Origin: Tubiluchus corallicola
Taxonomy: Eukaryota; Priapulida; Priapulimorpha; Priapulimorphida; Tubiluchidae
Length of the DNA: 64,000 nucleotides
NCBI GenBank assembly: GCA_030141605.1
Contig: JAQGDQ010000495.1
Coordinates: forward strand, 1-64,000
Reading direction: 5' to 3'
In this document: piece by piece, positions 24,241-38,200 of the stretch
Position numbering within the stretch: position 1 is the stretch's first letter
How the letters are laid out: each line of letters opens with the position of its first letter
Translations under genes and position numbers: made by a program
Notes under the pieces: model-generated
Seen by the model: only the letters and a program-made list of their open reading frames with translations
Databases searched by the model: none
Told to the model about the DNA's origin: nothing

Positions 24241-25467
24241 CTGAAAAGGTGGTAAGATTGATAATTTTGCCATTTTGTAACTTTATCCAAAGTAAAAATG
24301 TTCAAAAAACCTTCTGTATTTTTGGAGCACATATACCGCCTTCTGTCGATTAGGAAACTATTGTCCTTTCACGAAAAAATGTTTCATGGCCTTTGAGGAG
24401 CTGCATATGCATTATCATCCTTTTACGGCCCCGTGCAACGTTTGTGGTGTGTTAGTTATACGCAACCTCTACGCAGACTAAAGCAGAAAATGTTCGTGGT
24501 AGTTTAGATAATAGATTTGCTGCGTAATTTAGCTGCATTAACTGCAAGTGTTGTTGCAGAAATGTATTTGTGCATGTCTTAAAAAGGCACTGGTTAATGG
24601 CTCTTGGCGGCTTTGGTGCGGTGCTCGCGTCAAGTGGTTTAATTTCGCCATACTGATTTACCTCTTACGGTTCAGTGGCTCATCCTGTAGGAATATTCTT
24701 CATAATGAGGCAGGCTTTGGTCACGCCATAAACATCGCGTTAAGTAGGTCTGCTATATGGAATGCTGAGCCTAGATTTACAGGACGCCTCAAGTGTGTAC
24801 AAATATGAAAAAGTCAAAACTGGGATGATGCAATTTTTTTTGTTAAAAACTATTACGGTTATATTTGGTAGGAAAACGTGTTGCACATTCACATTCGCTT
24901 TACTTATTGCTGTATATATACTGTCACGTACCTCTTCCGAGAGGTGACGCTAAAATTGCACAAATAAAGAGACTCCAGCCGAGAAAAAAGCATAAACAAA
25001 AATCACCCATTCCTAATGTTGAGTTTCAACAACAAATGTTTTTAACAGCATGAATACACAACCAAACTTGAAATTGCATACACACAGACAGCCACCAGTT
25101 CCTCTTGTTTGTTTTTTCTGCACTGAGTGTTGCAGTTTGCGCAGCTTATCTGATGAGTTAAGTTAACAAGGAAGAGGCCTACAGGTAATCAGTAACGTGA
25201 TTACATATGCATTACGGCAAAGTACACACCCATAAGCGTAAGCGGTAACAGTCAAGCATAGTTTGATTAAACAATCTTAATCTATGGTACATGTATATTT
25301 GAACTTTTTTTCTAAAAGAGTAAAGTTTCTTCTAGCATATATATATAAACTTGGCCTCAATTGATAGTTCTTGTTAATAAACCCAATAAAACATTGAAAT
25401 GCCCACGAACACCTCAAATTTCTTTTATTGTCTAAGGTCTTACAAATGCACGATTTCAGATTTCACC

Positions 25468-25803
<336 letters not shown>

Positions 25804-25879
25804 CATTGTTAGGGTACGACGGAAGAGTATGTGCTAGTCTGGGAGACATGCAAAAGTTCTTCATGCAGCAAAACCAAAA

Positions 25880-26040
25880 ACTCGGTAGAGGTCCTTGGTA
25901 TATTACCGCATCTACCTGTCACATTCGCAACATCTGCACTTTCTTGAAGCCCAATCAAAGTTAAGCAACGCCAAGATTGTTTAGTGAAAATGCGAGTGAC
26001 CATAGAGGTTCAAAATTCGGAATGGGCGGTTTGGTTTATC
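25880..26040 (+). mobile_element. 5S rRNA-like fragment, possible 5S-derived SINE
   Basis: The word agttaagcaacg (25959-25970) equals the internal A-box region common in invertebrate 5S rRNA genes. About 10 bases on, ttagtgaaaatgcgagtgacc resembles the 5S intermediate element/C-box (TTAGTACTTGGATGGGTGACC) at similar spacing. The surrounding sequence is too diverged for a real 5S gene. It may be a 5S-promoter SINE or a decayed pseudogene. Confidence 0.4.
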
Positions 26041-26309
26041 ATCCAAATGTCACTAACAATCTCTGCCGAATCAAGATCTCACTGTGGGAAAACTTAGCTC
26101 GATAATGAGATAAGTTCTACTCCTGCCACATGCGTGTACGCTGAAATTTCTAGGATTTTCTGTCGTCGCTGCAGATTCCTAACGCGTAACGATGCGTCGG
26201 TTACAATAATGAAGCCGCAGGTAAAACTTTACCGGATCGATTGTTTGAATTTAAAACGTTGTTTTTCCAACGGCAGTTGTTGGCCTGTGTACGTCCTCTT
26301 TATGTGCTC

Positions 26310-26488
26310 AAACAAACAAACAAACAAACAAACAAGCATGCATGCATGCATACATACATACATACATACATACATACATACATACATACATACATACATA
26401 CATACATACATACATACATACATACATACATACATACATACATACATACATACATACATACATGCATACATACAGACGAACAAACAAA
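26310..26488. repeat. (AAAC)n and (TACA)n microsatellites
   Basis: AAAC repeats (about 26310-26335) are followed by a ~130-bp TACA run to about 26476, with short GCAT and AAAC flanks. Phantom frames with four-residue periods occur on both strands. Confidence 0.95.
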
Positions 26489-29298
26489 CATAAATACATC
26501 AGCTTTCGGATCCATAATATACAAATGTGTAATCATGAAGACGTCTTCGTGTTTTTAAACATAATCCACTTCCCTTTAATCGCTTTTTTAATTTAAACTT
26601 TTTGTTCATTTTACCTGTCGTCTGAAGCCTTTATTCATCAGTTTTTTTATTTTCTACTATGTTATTCTGTGAAATAGGTTAAGTTAAAATAAATTAAGCA
26701 ATTATACATTTTTAATGTCCATGACGTACTCGTTGTTTTTGTAGCTGTAACTGTTTCACTGCGGGCATGATTAACGAGTATTTCATCTTAATGTCCTAAG
26801 TGAACAGGCAAATTACCCATTAAATTAAATTTATGGTGCCCCGTGCGGTATTTAAACACATCATAAAAAATGTGATAGTCGAATAAAAAAACGCAGCACC
26901 ACATGTCGACTTCCACGAAATACAGACTTAAAGAAAATTTATTTGCTAAAAACCTAAAAAACTTTAAGGAAATAAACCTTTGAGCGCTATCTATTTGTTT
27001 GACTGATGAGGCACTGAGTCAAAAGCTATAAAAAGTGTCGAAAATTTACGTTGGGCGCTACACAGTCACAACAGCTAAATTGAAATTGCCGTTAACACAC
27101 TGCACAGTGCACGTTTGCTATTTGCAAATTATAATTATGTAACTTTTGTTTTATAATAATAACTTAAAAATAATAATATAATAATAGTTAAATGTACCAC
27201 ATTATAGAAAATTATATAATAATAATATAAAAATAGTTAAATGTAAGACAGATGCTCTGTCGTACAGTTAAGTTACATGAAAATAAAAGTACGATTATAT
27301 TTGCACGTTTCTTGCATTTGGAGTGAGTTGAAAACGCTTATAATTAAGAATAATAACTTGGTCATTATCTTAGTTACACGCAGAAAGAAAAAATCTGGTT
27401 TACGCGAAAAAGTGCCAAGAGAAAAAATAATCAGCACTGGTTTACATGTAATGCAAAATTTACTTGTATAGCGCACAACAATAAAATACATTTAAAATAC
27501 ATTAGTAAATTAAAATTTAAAATACTGTACATTCAAAAAAATGAAAAAATAATAATTCACCGTCAATAGTACAATCTAAATAAATGTGTTGTAATGTGCA
27601 GTTTAAACGAATCTAATTAATTTGCTGAGCGTATAAGCTGCTACGTACAGCGACAGGTAAGTTATTCCAGAGAGGCTGAACATTAACAGAGAATAATATG
27701 CACATAGTATTCATAATTTACTATGACATTACACTAGTACAGTCTAATAGTAAAGTTTTAATAAAACGAAACAAATTTTTAACGCTTGTTAGGTCGTGGC
27801 ACCGAGGGGATGCTTCAGAGCTTGACACGTTTATAAACGCTAACAGGTACTATGACTTGACCTCTGAAGTATTACCTTTCCTTAATTAGAAGCAAAAATA
27901 TAGAAACTGGAACAGTCAGTAGCCATTTTGGACGCCATCTTGAATTTACAATTTAAAAAATGACACCATATTTTTGCAGTCTACGCATTGTAAGTTAAAA
28001 TGGTGAATACAGTAGTATCAAAAATTGACAGGAATTTTCCACGACATCACACAAGTCCCCGCACTAACTTGCAATTGTTTGCATTGTTTCTTCTTTAAGG
28101 TACAAGTCTTATCCCTATCAGTAATTAGAGACAGTTGCCATAGCCTAACTGTCACATCTGTTGCCAACACAGTAATACTTATTCAACAACTATGACTAAA
28201 TTGTTACACAAGACAAATAGACCACATCAGTTGGAATATGTATGAGCTGAAATGCTGGTGCCATGATCATGAATCATATAAGCTGCTATAAGTTATAGAT
28301 GTAGTGCAGTGAAGTAGTTGCATGGAAATATTTTGCTGAATTTGATTGTTAAAAATATCTATGCATCTATGTATACTACATGTTTTGTACTTGTGTAACT
28401 GAAAGTCTTACTTTACGCATTTTTGGGATTGTAAAACATTTGGTTAGTTTTAAGTTTTTGGCAAACACATTTAATTCAAGTTTCAAGTTCACTGCAGTTT
28501 GATTATAACTTTTTGTTTCCATTGGTGCTGCTAGTAATATAATGGTGATTTTGTAATGTGCCAGCGCCAGCATTTATGATAATTTTCAGCTTTTAATATC
28601 TAGGTAAATACCAGCATGGTTTAGCCTGCAGCTTTGCAGATTTCCAGTATATTATCATTATGTTTCACAGCGAATATCTGTAACATGCTTAGTGGCTTCG
28701 CAAGGATATATAGAACTGCATTCAAATTCTGGTTTTGATATTTTTAAAATGTACATTTTGGCTTCTCAGTAGAGCTTGCAATATGACCTATATAATGTGG
28801 CCTATACTAAGATAAAACAAGCTTTGAGATGCATTAGCTTAACTGTAGGCCTATGTATTACCTGGTGACGCTGTGTGATTAAGAACAGCTTTTGAGTTTT
28901 ATCACCGCGTGATTAAGAAGAAAGCCGATATACAAGTACAAACATCGCGCTTTGTACGAAGTTTTGTTTAGGTAATTGACACTAAGCACTTTGTGTTGTT
29001 TCCAAGTGCAAACAATGTGCTTTCCAAAATGCGATGACTTTGGAAAACGGACACGCTTTCATGCAACGTGCAATCTGTGACTATGCAGAGTTTATTTCCT
29101 GTGAAACTGATGTGCAACTGGACAAAAAGAATCAAAAATAGCAGTTTATTTATCCAAAACTTTGGAAGAGAGCTAGTACTTTCCTTGTTAAGTGTTTTTG
29201 TCAATGGCATAAAAGAAAACCAAATTATGTTGCAAATTATGTTGTATTTATCAGATACGGTAACTCTAGTCTAGGCAGATGTTTCAAGTACCAACGCA

Positions 29299-32200
29299 AT
29301 GAGCCAAGACTTCAAAGAAGAAGATTACTGGGACCTCATAAGTCTAGATGATTCCCCTAAGACTGACAGCCCGGAACCCGGTCAGGAATCTAATACGTCT
29401 TTCTATACTTCACTTCCGCCTTTTTACGGTTGGACCGGAAACGACATTGCCAGTAGGCCTACTGTTTTGCTTGGTAAGATGTCAAACGTGTCGCCAACGT
29501 TTATAACGGAATGTGGCCGCGCTAGATTAGAAGAGGATCCGAGGGAAAGTTCCTCGGAGTCTCCTACTAATGAAGCCAACTGTATGGAGAATTTGTTGTT
29601 TGAGTTGTATTATAACCGATATAGAGTACCTAGCAGTAGCATTGATAGTGATGCATACACTAGCGTTTCGTCTACATCAGATGCACCACACAGATTGTCA
29701 GAATTTGAGAAATCACTAAACCCAAGATATACGGGTGCGTGTCTACAAAATAAAAGTAAGTAACTAACACTACAAATAAATGGTGTTCCAGATACATTCA
29801 ATATACAATGTGCAGTATACAATTGTTATATGTTATGTGGTTTAAGTTGTGTAGTACACAGTTTGTTGTGTGTAGCACAACTACTATGTCATTGGTCATA
29901 CGTAACTTAAGTTTGCTTCACATTGATAAGGTAATGGTAATTAGCAAATACATGAATTAATTATTGTTTGTTTATGAGTAGTTGTGAGTGAAATAATTTA
30001 AAAAATTCGAAATACTGGTATTCGAATTCGGGTCTTGTACATTCTAGGCAGTTGTTTTGAAGCAAAAAAGAAAAAAGAAGCCGCAAATTTGATACTAAAT
30101 TCTACTCCAAATAAAAATTAACAAGTTTTTCTTAATTAGGACTGCCTAAGATAAGTTAAGATGAGTATTTATTTTAAGCTAATTATTACAAAAAACATAC
30201 AACGTAACGCTGCAAAAACCCATGTCAGTGATGAAATGTCACCGACGAAAATATAAAACTATTCAGCCGCATTTTAAAGCTAATCAAATAAAACTCTTTT
30301 ATTTGTAAAATCTTTATGTTGTTTAAACTAGGTAAGTTGCATAAATACCTAAATTAAAATGTCGTTTAAAATTCAAAAACATAAAATTCTATGTAGAATG
30401 ATTTACTGAAGTTGTTACCCAGACCCCATCATAATGTTACACTTCACATCGGTAGACTTAAGTGACACTTAATGACAATGTTTGCAAAATTAGATATGCT
30501 AAAAAGTATCGGAAGATACTTATTTTTTGTAATCGCCATCCAGACATTGTGTATGGTATTACATTCGCATGGCATTATATAAAAACAATGTAAATTGTCA
30601 ACAGACAATGTGTATTAGCATTTACTTTATTAGCAGGACGTTTATTCATAGCAATTTACCTTTGCGGACATGTCAATATAAAAAAACAATGTAAAATTGT
30701 CAACAGACAATGTGTATTAGCATTCACTTTATTAGCTGGACGTTTATTCATTGCAATTTACCTTTGTGGACATGTCATTATTAAAAAACAATGTAAATTG
30801 TCAACAACAGATAATGTGTATTATAATTTACTTTGATTGTAGGAAGTTTATTCGTTGTAATTTAAGTTTGTGGATTTTGCGAATACGCTTTCGTGTGAGT
30901 GGCGTGTGGCCCCCTGCATGACTCGTGTGTTACACACATCCAAACCTGAGATACTTTTGCGAGTTTAGAGGTTGATCTTAGAGAAGATCCTTAATAATGT
31001 GCCATACCCTGGTAACGCCATGAACATGTCCATGGAGCGGGCCCTGTGGTTTCCACTAAGCTAAGTTGCAACGTGTAGAAATAAGCTTAACCTCTATATT
31101 ATTTTAGGCAAAAAACGTGACTTAAAAAAGTAAAATCGTTTCGACAGTTGTACGTCTGTCTAACTGATAAATAGACCCGAAACGCAGCAAGGCGCAGTAT
31201 TGTCTTTTTCTATCACTTTCAGGTATTGACGAATTAGAAACCATATTCATCAAGCTAAAGCACCGTATTAATTCGCTGAGTACAGCCTTGGTGAGACAGC
31301 TAAAGATCAGAGACAGACATTTGATGAGACAAGCTCGACATTCAGACGTCCTCACTGCAATATTACAAGCTGCCTCCAACAAACAAAGTACGTGAGTATG
31401 AAGTAAACAGTAAACGACGCGCGTGAGTGTAAACTAAACAACTAACAACGTACGTGAGTGTACATTTTTAGCGTTAAACAATTATAGTTCAGCAGTACAA
31501 AACAGTCAACAGAGCACAAGACGTGTGTAAAAACAAACAGTAAAAGTGAGTAATTGTAATATGATATGAAGTTTCTACAATACATCATACAGCACATGCA
31601 GAAAAAGCCACACATTACACAAAGTGTCACAACACTTGCACATTATCACAGTAAAACAGTAAATATATTAAACCGTTCACATTATTTACGCATTTAGAAA
31701 ATAATAATAGTGATTGAATTTGATTATCTGTAACTAAGTACCAATTTTCGTTTTCAAGACAGGCAGTAAGTTGATTTGATGATAAATTTGTAAGTTCATA
31801 TCAATTCCGTTCATAAGAAAATAGTATAATATGCTTCAGTTGTAATTAATTAATCAGTATAGGTTACGAGAGTAAAATATATTGAAAGACAATGGTCAGG
31901 ATCACCTTACATTTGAAAAGGTTGGTGTGGGATAAAATTTTTGCATTAAAAAATCTACATTTCCAGACATTATTATTTTTGTACACATTGCTGGAATCCG
32001 TTTCTATTTTTTCGCGCTTGCGCAGAAGCGTCAAGTTGGAAATCAAGGGACAACGATTGGGCTTCACGAATGACGTAAATACGGCGTGTGCTACTGTAGC
32101 TACTAGTCAAATCGATTTTTATGAATGAGATCAAATGTTGCGCGCGCAACATCTCACTATGACACAATGACGTCAAAACGAGATCAATAATTACGTATAC

Positions 32201-35200
32201 GTCCATCTATTATGTGAAGTCCAATAGTGTTGCTGTATGTGACATTGGCATATTGCTTGGTGGCTGTTTTCTTACAAAAATTGAATTTAAATTTGCGAGT
32301 GCGGTGAAACTAGTAAACGCATCGCTGATAAAATTCTGTTTTCAGTCATTTTCAGTTTTGTGTGTCATTTTGCGTTCTATTTTCAGCCGTGTTTTTATCT
32401 CGGCTGTTCGATTGCTGTTAAACAAGCGCGTGGGATTATATCAGCTGTTCTTCATTTTCCAGCTTTGTGTAACTACTAGGTTATATAATTGCCGAATGTA
32501 TATGATCTTCAAGATTTCTTGTTCAAAATTCGAGATATATTTATGAATCTATTTAAAAGGATAAAATGTTAAGATCGTCGGCGTACTCGCGCATAACACA
32601 ATAACTATGGTACACTGATATAACCGATTTTAAAGTGAAGCAGTTACATCCCAATCATAGAGCAAAACAGCACTCATTTATTACCATAGTTAAATGTTAC
32701 TATACAACTTCATCTTCTGTTGGCTATGTCGCTTTGCCAGCTAAAGCATCAAGTGAACTCAAACTCCCAAGCACTTGCATCATATAATGACGTAAAGAGA
32801 ATTAATCGTAGGCTTTGCATGTAACTAGAACCTTCATCGTACAGTATTCGGAGTTTGCATAAATCGATATTGTTTAAGGAGCAAACCAGTTTAACTGCAG
32901 GTTAATAGCTACGAGATTTGTTATGGAAGCTTTAGTGGCAAGCTTTCGAAATGGCTTCGAGGGTTTCATTGGTCTCGGTTCAAAATCCGGTAAGCATAGT
33001 TAGCACATTGACGTCGATTTCAATTATTGTAAACGTGTAAAACTAGTAAAATTTAATACTTACTGTTAAAATTATGTTGCGGCGGGTGGGACCCGTTACG
33101 TCATTATTAATAATGTCTGTGAAAATTCTGACGTCCTGACCATGACCCCTACAACAGCCTACTTTATCTGCTAACGAAATCGCTCTCCCTCTCCCTCTCC
33201 CTCTGTCTCTCATTTTGAAATCAATACTAAACGTGGTTTATCGATCAATTTGCTTTTGGTCCTGATCATGCTGCGTGGCGTAATGTGCATTACTCATGAA
33301 CTACAGCAACTATTGTGCATACAATTATAAACACTTCACGGACATTTTAAACTATACAAATACAGAACACAGTACACAACATTAATGTAAACCTCGCACA
33401 CAGTGCATAATAAAAGCTATTTTGCATAAGCAAATTTGCATCACACTGGACATCTACAGTAACTGCACTTTTACATCACAGAATAAGCTTTCCATTATCT
33501 GCAGAATAATCAAAAAGGTTAATTTCCTATTTTAGGAGAAGACACTAGAATCCGTTTTACAGTGGAACCATCTGGAGGAGAATGTGGATTTCAGCAGTGG
33601 AGACATGCATTAAAAGCAGTAGCCCGCTTGCCAACAGGCATCCCACATGAGTTTAGGAGAAAGGTAGGCCAATATACTGAGCTTGTAGTACGTATAGAAC
33701 ACTGCAAATTAGCAATATTAATTTGGATTTGATCACCAGGTGTCGCGTGGAACTTTGATGTTGCGTATGGATTTCATTTTCCACATTAATCTAAGTTAGG
33801 ACAGGCATCACGAATAAAAATTATCAAAATAGCACATATTAAGACAAACATTGATATTTCCTGAATGGCAGTGCATGAGCAAATGAACAAATGATGATTG
33901 AAAAATTAAACATAAACCTTGATACGTTTTATTCTGCAATTTCCATTCAACTTTAGCAGCTACTTTTAAAATGTCAAAAATTTAATGACACATCAGTATT
34001 CAAGAATCACAGGTTATATCCACTGTGCAAATCAACAATGACTAAAAAAGCAATGGATATCAAATCCAAATGATATTTTAGGTTAGAGCTATATTATGAT
34101 ATGTTAAACTTAAGCTATATTTAGTGTTTTTTGTCACTATAACATAATAAATAATAATATTGTTAAATCAATCATTCATTTATCAACCTAACTGTAAATA
34201 TGTATAAAATTATATGTTCATTTCCTCAATTTTTGTGTAGAAACTACTAATTTAGGAAATCAAGCCGGTTAAATTAATTTATTGTCTGCACCTCATTACT
34301 CACTAGTGCTGCCTGTGATCATTAGCTATTTTAACACCTTAAAATTAGGGCTGACCTTTTGGACTTCTCGTTATCCTCTCTCCTTTTCACTCATTACTAG
34401 CAATTAGGCCCTATTTACCTGTAAACTATTCAACTATTGCACCATTGCAGATTGGAAGTGCTTACAGTACATTTGAAAATTGGAGAAAGAATAAATTTCA
34501 ATTCTTCGATGTGCTTGACCTTGCCTCATTTGACATGTAACTTTGAGGAAACTTGAATGAGCTGTTAATAAATGGCCAACAATTAACAGCAGTAACTATT
34601 TAAACATAACAGATTACGCGATTTTATTCGCTCAAGTACACTATAAGAAGCAGTCATCATTATATTCATAGATACAATGAAGTATATAAACTCGTAAAAG
34701 TAAAATTATCAAAAAAGTGAAATTGTCATGTATCCATTTGAGCATTGGCACAATTTAGAGGTTTATAACCAATGCAAATTACAGCAACTATAAAACAGAG
34801 TGCGGAGAGTTTACAAAAGTACTGTCAAGGGCAAAAGTAAAATGACTGCCTTTAATAAATTGAAAAAACTTTCAGTGCCCTCCAAGATAAGAAAAAAATA
34901 TTGTTACTATAGAAGGTTGATAACCTCCTCAAGTTTTTCAGAAAGAGGGATTGTTCCCATGACACTGCGTTACTTCTTTGCAGAGCAATAAATAAATCAA
35001 AATGACAAAGGACAAAGACAGTTATAGTCGCTGGGACAACGAACAACATTAGCTACTCTTAACATAAGTGACTCTTAACGAATACAAAAACACTGAGACG
35101 ACACGAATAAATAGCACGGATAACAATGTTGGAAGATTTTGTTGATCCAATCTGCTATGTATTACGTGGGATATGCTTGCTTAATGCACTTGTGTATTTG

Positions 35201-38200
35201 TTCCCTTCGCTTTCCGGTACCAAGAGGCAGTGGAATGTTGCCATTTGTCTGTAGATTTTCAAGCAAAGTGAAACAAAGAATTCACAATTGATTCCACGTC
35301 ACATCGCTAACAGTAAAGTGGTAATCTTTAATTACCATATGTAATCATCTTAAAATAGTGCCTTCTTTAATTAATGTCAATTTAAATGTTTTGATATGAT
35401 AGATATGGATGAGACTGGCGGAGAAGCACATTTGCGAGTTGAATTTGGACTGGAAGAAGTTGCAAAAGTTTTGCTTTAATGAAAAGAGCAATCCCGATGA
35501 CAACAAACTTGGCAGGCAGATTGTAAAGGTAAAACTAGTAATTATGCATTCTGGCCAATGGCTTATTCATCGTTTCATGCAGTAATTGTCCGTGCCAGCT
35601 AAGTAAATACTTGTAGGTAAATGGAAAGTTCTACCGAGATTCCAAAAAGTAGTTTTTATCTAAAATTGAAATTGTTTTATGAGATTTGAGTTTGATGATG
35701 TGTAAGCATTATTTTTATGAAACATCGACATTCAGTTATACAGCTATTTTACAGGATCTGCATCGGACGGGATGGAATGGCTTCAGTGGACAGGAAGCGG
35801 AGAATGACAGGGCAACATTGAAGCGAGTACTGTTGGCATACGCGAGGTATAACAAAACTGTAGGATACTGTCAAGGGTTCAACGTGCTTGCTGCACTCAT
35901 ACTAGACGTCGTTGACAGGAAAGAAGAAGATGCTCTGAAGGTAATCCAGAACTGAGGTTATTCATCCTTGTTACTGCAGATAAAACATGCTGTGTGAAGG
36001 GGAACGGCCTAAATGCCTAAAGTCGTGGTCGTTGGTTGGTTGTGTACTCTTGGAGAAATACTCTAGTACTTGTGTAAAATTCATGCTACATCATGTTACA
36101 AAGTTTACTAAGTAGGATGTCATGATGATCTCAGTTCTTAAAAGTAATAAGGCATTCCACTACACTAATATGGCCTGATGGTGAATTACACTTTAAATCC
36201 AATTTTTGCGTTTATTGGCCTCGTGGATACTACATATTAAGCATGTACGATGACTTCTGACATTGCAATTTGGGAAAATCCGGTGCATAACAAATTAAGA
36301 GACTCTTCCTAAGTTTTTTATACAATATTTTTTAATAGTAAGCACATAGAAATGTATGCAAAATTGGTATTTATTCGTATTACATTACAGATGATGATAT
36401 TTATTATTGGTTATGTACTTCCGGAGAGTTATTTCTCCAACAACTTGCGTGCCTTAGCTGTAGACATGGCCGTCTTCAGAGATCTTCTGCAACTTAAACA
36501 GCCTAAACTCTCACATCATCTGGACAAACTACAAGACGCTGCTAAAGACTGTAATGGTAAGGACCTAAAATAATGTCTACTAATATCTACAAACATTCTT
36601 TAGATAGAATTTCCATAACGAATAACTATTACGATGACAATTAATAGACACTAATTGATCCTCATACTTCGAAAAGCCTGTATCAAGGGTACAGTGTACA
36701 TTAATAAATAAAATATTTTAATATGTTAGCAGGCTTTACTAAGAAACACATTGTTTTGCATGTTGTAAAAATGACATTTTTATGCAAAATATCATTGTTG
36801 GTATAGTTATAGTTGGCAAACACAGCCCTCTTGGTTGCTATGGCTTGTTGATATTATAAAAATTCCTATGCATATCTAACCTACTCATTCTCCATTATTA
36901 ATATCATCTTTTTTCACCACATCTTTCACATTCATTATCTTTCAGCTTTTCTTCCCCTTATCTTGCACCTTCTGCACTCCCATTATTCCATATTGCCTGC
37001 TCGGCTCAGATGTCACACGTTCACCTTCTGATCTGATATGTGTTTGTGATCTGATATATAATAAAATAATATTTATTTGTACTGCTCATGGTAGCCGCAT
37101 CCTAACCTCAGCAGTCAAGCTGTCTGATGTACTACAGACCCATGTGACCCGTATGCCGGACTTAATAAAGAAGTACTATAAAATTCACGTTTAAACGATA
37201 ATTTCAGGAGCAAATTATGAACCCCCGCTGACCAACGTGTTTACCATGCAGTGGTTTCTTACTCTGTTTGCAACGTGTCTGCCTCGAGCCACAGTGCTCC
37301 GTGTTTGGGATTCTATATTCCTGGAGGGATCGGAAATGGTGCTGAGGACAGCATTAGCCATATGGGGAAAACTGGCACCTAGGTAACTTCTTAGACACAT
37401 AATTGTTTTAGGGGGAGGGAGAGAAGATGCTTTCTCTGAGGTAGTTTTCAAGAGGGATGCTGGAATGGCTTAAATGAGAAATTCACTTTAACTCATACTA
37501 TTTGTCTTATATTCACTAAGAAGTTAGTTCCTGAACTCGCCTTTCAAATTCGCAGAATTTGCAGTGCAGACTGCATTCTCAGATTTGTTATTATGTAAAC
37601 TTTGCACAATAAAACGATTTTAATTACTGTTTCAATTTGTGGTATCCAAAAATAAAATTTTCGTTAATTTTACTTTTTTATTTAAAAACTTTGGTTTAAT
37701 CATTTCCAAACGTTTTCCTGCCATAAAAAAATTATCTTGTTTGTGGAAACGTTTTTTTAGATATTCAACTAAGCCAACCCAGAGCTATTAAGGTAAGCCA
37801 TATGAAATAATCAGTTCATTCATATGCTAATGTTTTTTTAGGATAATGGGTGTGGATAGTGCTGACCAATTCTACAGTACTATGGGTCTTTTAATGCAAG
37901 AAATGTTAGAACTGCATCTGATAGATTCCACAGAACTGATGAAAGAGATATACTCCATGGCACCCATACCATTCCCGGAGGTAAATGTATGACTGTTATG
38001 TGAAATGTATGACAAACAATTTATTGCAAACATAATGCAAGGATGAAATGAGTGGCAAAAAATGAAAAGGGGTATTGCAATGGTATTTAAAAGGTACTCA
38101 AAGAGAGACTAAATTCTAGAACATAAGCATAGCAGGTTGTTTTATATTAGTACACTATAGCTGTAGTTTTTCTGTAATATTTAATAGATAGAAACACCAA

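Noticed and set aside
26134..26596. Several ORFs rich in His-Thr-Tyr-Ile or Cys-Met-Tyr-Val
   Set aside because: Translations of the (TACA)n microsatellite.
28376..28573. Signal-peptide-like minus-strand exon ending at a gtaag donor
   Set aside because: It ends in phase 0, which does not fit the phase-1 start of the exon at 24240, and the hydrophobic stretch is short and not N-terminal-like.
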